A stretch of 9,042 nt of DNA, from NCBI GenBank assembly GCA_964568955.1, contig CAZMSM010000077.1, forward strand, positions 1 through 9,042. Reading direction: 5' to 3'. The stretch is from UBA1447 sp964568955. GTDB taxonomy: Bacteria; Bacillota; Clostridia; Oscillospirales; Acutalibacteraceae. Below, in pieces: positions 6,921-9,042 of this stretch (its first letter is position 1; each line of letters opens with the position of its first letter). The notes beneath the pieces were generated by a model, which worked only from the letters and a program-made list of their open reading frames with translations, did not search any database and was not told where the DNA came from. A program made the translations under genes and the position numbers.

Positions 6921-7395
6921 TGACTGCAACCCCTTTCGCTGTCCATAAATAATTCAAAGTGTTGGAAACGGAAACGCTTTGATTAAGAATTTCAACTGAG
7001 TTCTCTATTGTGTTAAGCTTGCCTAGCATTAATGTGTGCATTTCGTGACCTTCGGTGTGGTTGAGTTGAAGTTTTTCTATGATTGCTTGTTCAACATATT
7101 GGTTTAGGGTTATACCAAGATGAAGGGCCGCTATAGCTATTCTTCTGTGATTTTCGGAAGAAATTCTAACATTAAAACTACCTTTAAAGGCTTTTTCCGG
7201 CTCTTTTCCTTTTAAAGAGCAAAACTCAATATAATCGTCAACAGATTCTTCAAACGAATGCACAATTTCTGCCATACTATCGGCCTCGAATGTTATTAAA
7301 TCATTAATCCATTCAAGTTTTCCAAATATAACTTTACTTTCAACATCGCATTGAATACTTCCGTAGTAGCCTTTATACTCTAATAGATTGCTCAT
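6913..7395 (-). CDS. hicB: HicB-family antitoxin with C-terminal extension
   Basis: Antitoxin of a type II HicAB pair; it should bind and inhibit the HicA toxin and repress its own operon. Residues 1-70 are the HicB domain (YKGYYGSIQCD, LITFEADSMAEI, SFEESVDDYIEFCS and GKEPEKAFKG are family-typical). Residues 73-108 form a ribbon-helix-helix DNA-binding domain (strand SFNVRIS, then two helices, with GITLNQYVEQAI in the second). Full HicB proteins of this kind usually end near residue 110-115. This one continues to 160 with a polar, then aromatic tail (LNYLWTAKG at 147-155), a candidate binding site for the SecB-like partner. Its ATG overlaps the hicA stop as ATGA. Its own ribosome site is weak, so coupled translation is likely. 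Confidence 0.9.
   Translation of the reverse strand: MSNLLEYKGYYGSIQCDVESKVIFGKLEWINDLITFEADSMAEIVHSFEESVDDYIEFCSLKGKEPEKAFKGSFNVRISSENHRRIAIAALHLGITLNQYVEQAIIEKLQLNHTEGHEMHTLMLGKLNTIENSVEILNQSVSVSNTLNYLWTAKGVAVSE
6930..6936 (-). promoter_or_regulatory. Ribosome binding site that decides the secB-like start
   Basis: AAAGGGG on the minus strand lies inside the end of hicB, 9 nt before GTG (6920). It would leave no spacer for the alternative TTG (6929), so GTG is favoured. Confidence 0.6.
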
Positions 7396-7643
7396 ATAAA
7401 CCCATCTTTCTTCAACTTTTCAATTATTAATTCAACGACATACGGTTTTATAATATTGCTCGGGTGAGGTTTGTGAATTTTTATTACAGCCTTTGTTTCG
7501 TCGTTAAAGAATGAAACTCGTGATCCGTTTCCATGTGTGTCTTCTTTATATCCCCAATAACGGAGTATCGTTTTTAACTCATCGTAAGTAAAATCTTTCG
7601 GCTTTGATAAAAGTTTCTCTATTAGCTTATCCTTTGTGCTCAT
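7392..7643 (-). CDS. hicA: HicA-family toxin
   Basis: Small basic protein of 83 residues with the HicA double-stranded-RNA-binding-like fold. HicA toxins cut mRNA and stop growth unless bound by HicB. The order fits: helix 1 (TKDKLIEKLLS), helix 2 (YDELKTILRYWGY), strands with GNGSRVSFF (38-46) and AVIKIHKPHP (52-61), and a last helix (YVVELIIEKLKKDG). The catalytic His of classical HicA (motif G-S-H) is Arg42 here; His37, His57 and His60 are nearby alternatives. AGGTGG lies 9 nt before the ATG. It is first in the cassette, the usual toxin-first order of hicAB, and overlaps hicB by 4 nt. Activity cannot be judged from sequence. Confidence 0.9.
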   Translation of the reverse strand: MSTKDKLIEKLLSKPKDFTYDELKTILRYWGYKEDTHGNGSRVSFFNDETKAVIKIHKPHPSNIIKPYVVELIIEKLKKDGFI

Positions 7644-7662
7644 AGTATGCAGCCACCTATCT

Positions 7663-7681
7663 GCAACTAACCCTTAGTTGC
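7663..7681 (-). promoter_or_regulatory. Palindromic operator candidate of the hicAB cassette
   Basis: A perfect inverted repeat with 8-nt arms and a 3-nt centre: GCAACTAA-GGG-TTAGTTGC on the minus strand. It abuts the -10 box and covers the expected transcription start, the right place for a repressor to block RNA polymerase. HicB carries a ribbon-helix-helix domain, and members of its family repress their own operons at inverted repeats, so this is its likely target (inference). Confidence 0.8.
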
Positions 7682-7711
7682 ATTATACTTCAATGTAATG
7701 CGTTTTGTCAA
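7682..7711 (-). promoter_or_regulatory. Consensus sigma-A promoter of the hicA-hicB-secB-like cassette
   Basis: On the minus strand both boxes match the consensus perfectly: TTGACA (7706-7711) and TATAAT (7682-7687), with an 18-nt spacer. Start of transcription would be near 7675, giving a leader of about 32 nt before hicA. Such a strong promoter fits tight autorepression. Confidence 0.93.
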
Positions 7712-7906
7712 CAGTTCCTTTTGAACAGATAAACGACAATCCGTTAATTTTACGATTATAACAATAACTTATTAAATACGCAATATGTATTTGTAAAAAT
7801 TAAACAGACCGAAAGCGTGCACATAATTCGATTTTTATTTTGAATTTATACCAATTATGCGGGCTTTCTCTTTCTGGTTTGTTTTTTGTTTAATATCGCA
7901 ATCCAA
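7712..7906. other. AT-rich spacer between divergent promoters
   Basis: Together with the flanking promoters this is a gene-free gap of about 348 nt (7644-7991). The middle part holds no convincing gene, RNA or terminator. The only structure I see is a loose inverted repeat CATAATT/AATTATG (7822-7828 and 7853-7859) with a 24-nt loop and no T tract. Confidence 0.5.
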
Positions 7907-7919
7907 TTGATTATATCAA
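7907..7919. promoter_or_regulatory. Short palindrome over the -35 box of the BNR-repeat promoter
   Basis: TTGAT-TAT-ATCAA is a perfect inverted repeat with 5-nt arms that covers the whole -35 box. It may be an operator, but arms this short in AT-rich DNA can occur by chance. Confidence 0.35.
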
Positions 7920-7934
7920 GAAAAATGATATAAT
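7907..7934 (+). promoter_or_regulatory. Sigma-A promoter of the BNR-repeat gene
   Basis: TTGATT (7907-7912) and a perfect TATAAT (7929-7934) are 16 nt apart, with an extended -10 TG one base before the TATAAT box (7926-7927). Transcription would start near 7941, about 50 nt before the ATG. Confidence 0.85.
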
Positions 7935-7991
7935 TCGTACAAGGTAATTGCATCAAAATCAATTATTTCTACTAACAGGAGGTAAACACCA

Positions 7992-9042
7992 ATGAGAAAG
8001 ATTCTACCCAAGCAGATATTTGCATTTATGATGAGCGTGTTCATTTTTTTGTCATCTTTTGTTTTTAATATACTGAAGGAAAAGAACCCTTATCAAACAG
8101 ATGTGATAATTGCACAAGGCGAAGAGGAAAACAATCTTTATTTTCCGGACATATTAAAACTCCCCGACGGGAAGATATTGACTTCTTTTTATAAAAACAG
8201 TATTCATGCGCCGGACTCTTCCGAGGAGACGTTTGGCAAGCTCTGCCTTGTTGAAAGCGCCGATAATGGCGAAAGTTGGGGTCAAGCGAGGGAAGTGATG
8301 AGTACAGAAAAGCTTGTTCAGTTTGGGATTTGCACAACTGAGGAAACCGTTGAGGCGCGTGACCCCAATTTGGCAATCTTGAATGATGGCACATTACTCA
8401 TGACGTTTTTCACCAGAAGGTATGGTTCGGATGCATTTATAAAAACATACATGATGGAAAGCAGCGACGGCGGCTTAAGCTGGGGGACTCCTTTTATTAT
8501 AAACAGTGAGGTACTGGACCAATATTGTGCCAAAAGAGGGGACATAGCAGTTTTCGATAATGATGAAATATTGGTCCCCCTTTATGGCGGTTCATCATCT
8601 GTTGGGTCGCAAGCGGCTTCGGTCGTTGTTCGCGGCACTAAAATAAGCGGACAATGGCAATGGTCAAACGAAGTTGTTTTGGCAAAAAGCAGTGAGGATG
8701 AAAACTATAACGAGGTTTCTTTAGTAGCGACGGGGGGCAACGCCGTGTATGCCTTGGCACGTGAACCGGGGACACTCTTCCAGTCGACTGATGGCGGCTT
8801 AACATGGGCGGTTATAGAGACGCAAGGGGCACTGCATCAGCCGGGCTTTGCAAGGATTGATGAAAACAGGGTTTTCGTTACTTGGTCACGACCCGGCTCG
8901 CCAAGAGCTATTTTTGGTAAAATGTTTTATCTCAATGAAGGGTGGGGTGCAACAAAAGAAAAAATGATTTACGCACTTCCTAAAGTTCTAACAGGCTCCG
9001 TTGACATGGGTGACCCTTCATCTACTTTAACTGCAGATGGCA
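7992..9042 (+). CDS. BNR/Asp-box beta-propeller protein, sialidase-like (3' partial)
   Basis: The reading frame stays open from the ATG to the window end; 350 residues are visible. AGGAGG (7977-7982) lies 9 nt before the ATG. The N-terminus has basic residues and a hydrophobic helix (about 8-27), a signal peptide or uncleaved anchor, so the protein acts outside the membrane. Three Asp-boxes (S-x-D-x-G-x-x-W) mark propeller blades: Ser89-Trp96, Ser157-Trp164 and Ser265-Trp272. The strand pattern FPDILKLPDGKILTSF (51-66) and RDPNLAILNDGTLLMTFF (123-140) is typical of the sialidase superfamily. The usual FRIP motif with its catalytic Arg is not visible; the equivalent stretch reads YFPDI. It may therefore be a glycosidase outside true GH33 sialidases, or a non-catalytic glycan-binding propeller. 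It is divergent from the toxin-antitoxin cassette and has its own promoter. Confidence 0.85.
   Translation, partial: MRKILPKQIFAFMMSVFIFLSSFVFNILKEKNPYQTDVIIAQGEEENNLYFPDILKLPDGKILTSFYKNSIHAPDSSEETFGKLCLVESADNGESWGQAREVMSTEKLVQFGICTTEETVEARDPNLAILNDGTLLMTFFTRRYGSDAFIKTYMMESSDGGLSWGTPFIINSEVLDQYCAKRGDIAVFDNDEILVPLYGGSSSVGSQAASVVVRGTKISGQWQWSNEVVLAKSSEDENYNEVSLVATGGNAVYALAREPGTLFQSTDGGLTWAVIETQGALHQPGFARIDENRVFVTWSRPGSPRAIFGKMFYLNEGWGATKEKMIYALPKVLTGSVDMGDPSSTLTADG

Noticed and set aside
6921..6929. TTG at 6929 as start of the SecB-like gene
   Set aside because: The AAAGGGG ribosome site directly touches this codon, leaving no spacer. GTG at 6920 has a 9-nt spacer.
8065..8545. Minus-strand open frames within the BNR-repeat gene
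   Set aside because: The plus-strand frame has Asp-boxes, a signal segment, a ribosome site and a promoter; the minus-strand frames show no domain.
1..9042. CRISPR array or insertion sequence
   Set aside because: No regularly spaced direct repeats, transposase motifs or IS-type terminal inverted repeats are visible.

Overview
The window looks like a chromosomal piece of an anaerobic Firmicute of the class Clostridia. Pointers are Shine-Dalgarno sites of the AGGAGG type before most genes, sigma-A-like promoters, intrinsic terminators with T runs, a lipoprotein with a low-complexity linker of a kind common in gut Clostridia, and SDR and sugar-transporter sequences of clostridial character. No species can be named from the sequence alone.

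Layout. (1) At the left edge, on the plus strand, lie the 3' part of an extended SDR (nucleotide-sugar epimerase/dehydratase type) and a GtrA-family membrane protein, probably co-transcribed and closed by a strong terminator at 1644-1675. (2) Convergent to these, on the minus strand, is an unrecognised zinc-ribbon protein with about four membrane segments, with its own promoter. (3) From about 6105 down to 2816 runs a minus-strand operon: a secreted lipoprotein, a FabG-like SDR reductase (resembling the clostridial group annotated as EF-P 5-aminopentanone reductase) and a GPH/MelB-type sugar-cation symporter. Its gaps are 27 and 30 nt and it has one sigma-A promoter at 6112-6140. (4) A plus-strand tRNA-Thr(CGU) gene follows with its own promoter and terminator. 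(5) Next is an AT-rich minus-strand three-gene cassette: HicA-like toxin, HicB-like antitoxin and a SecB-like chaperone. Its genes overlap, and it is bracketed by a consensus promoter with an abutting perfect palindrome and by a terminator. (6) At the right edge, divergent from the cassette, starts a membrane-anchored or secreted BNR/Asp-box (sialidase-like) beta-propeller protein that runs off the window.

The most interesting part is the cassette at 6429-7711. It has the architecture of a tripartite toxin-antitoxin-chaperone (TAC) system, but built on HicAB and placed in a Firmicute-like genome, a group that normally lacks the export chaperone SecB. The HicB carries a C-terminal extension of about 48 residues beyond its ribbon-helix-helix domain, ending in an aromatic segment (YLWTAKG). 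That is where a chaperone-addiction region would be expected. The toxin has GSR in place of the usual HicA GSH motif. The identity of the third gene as SecB-like rests on pattern recognition, not on a search.
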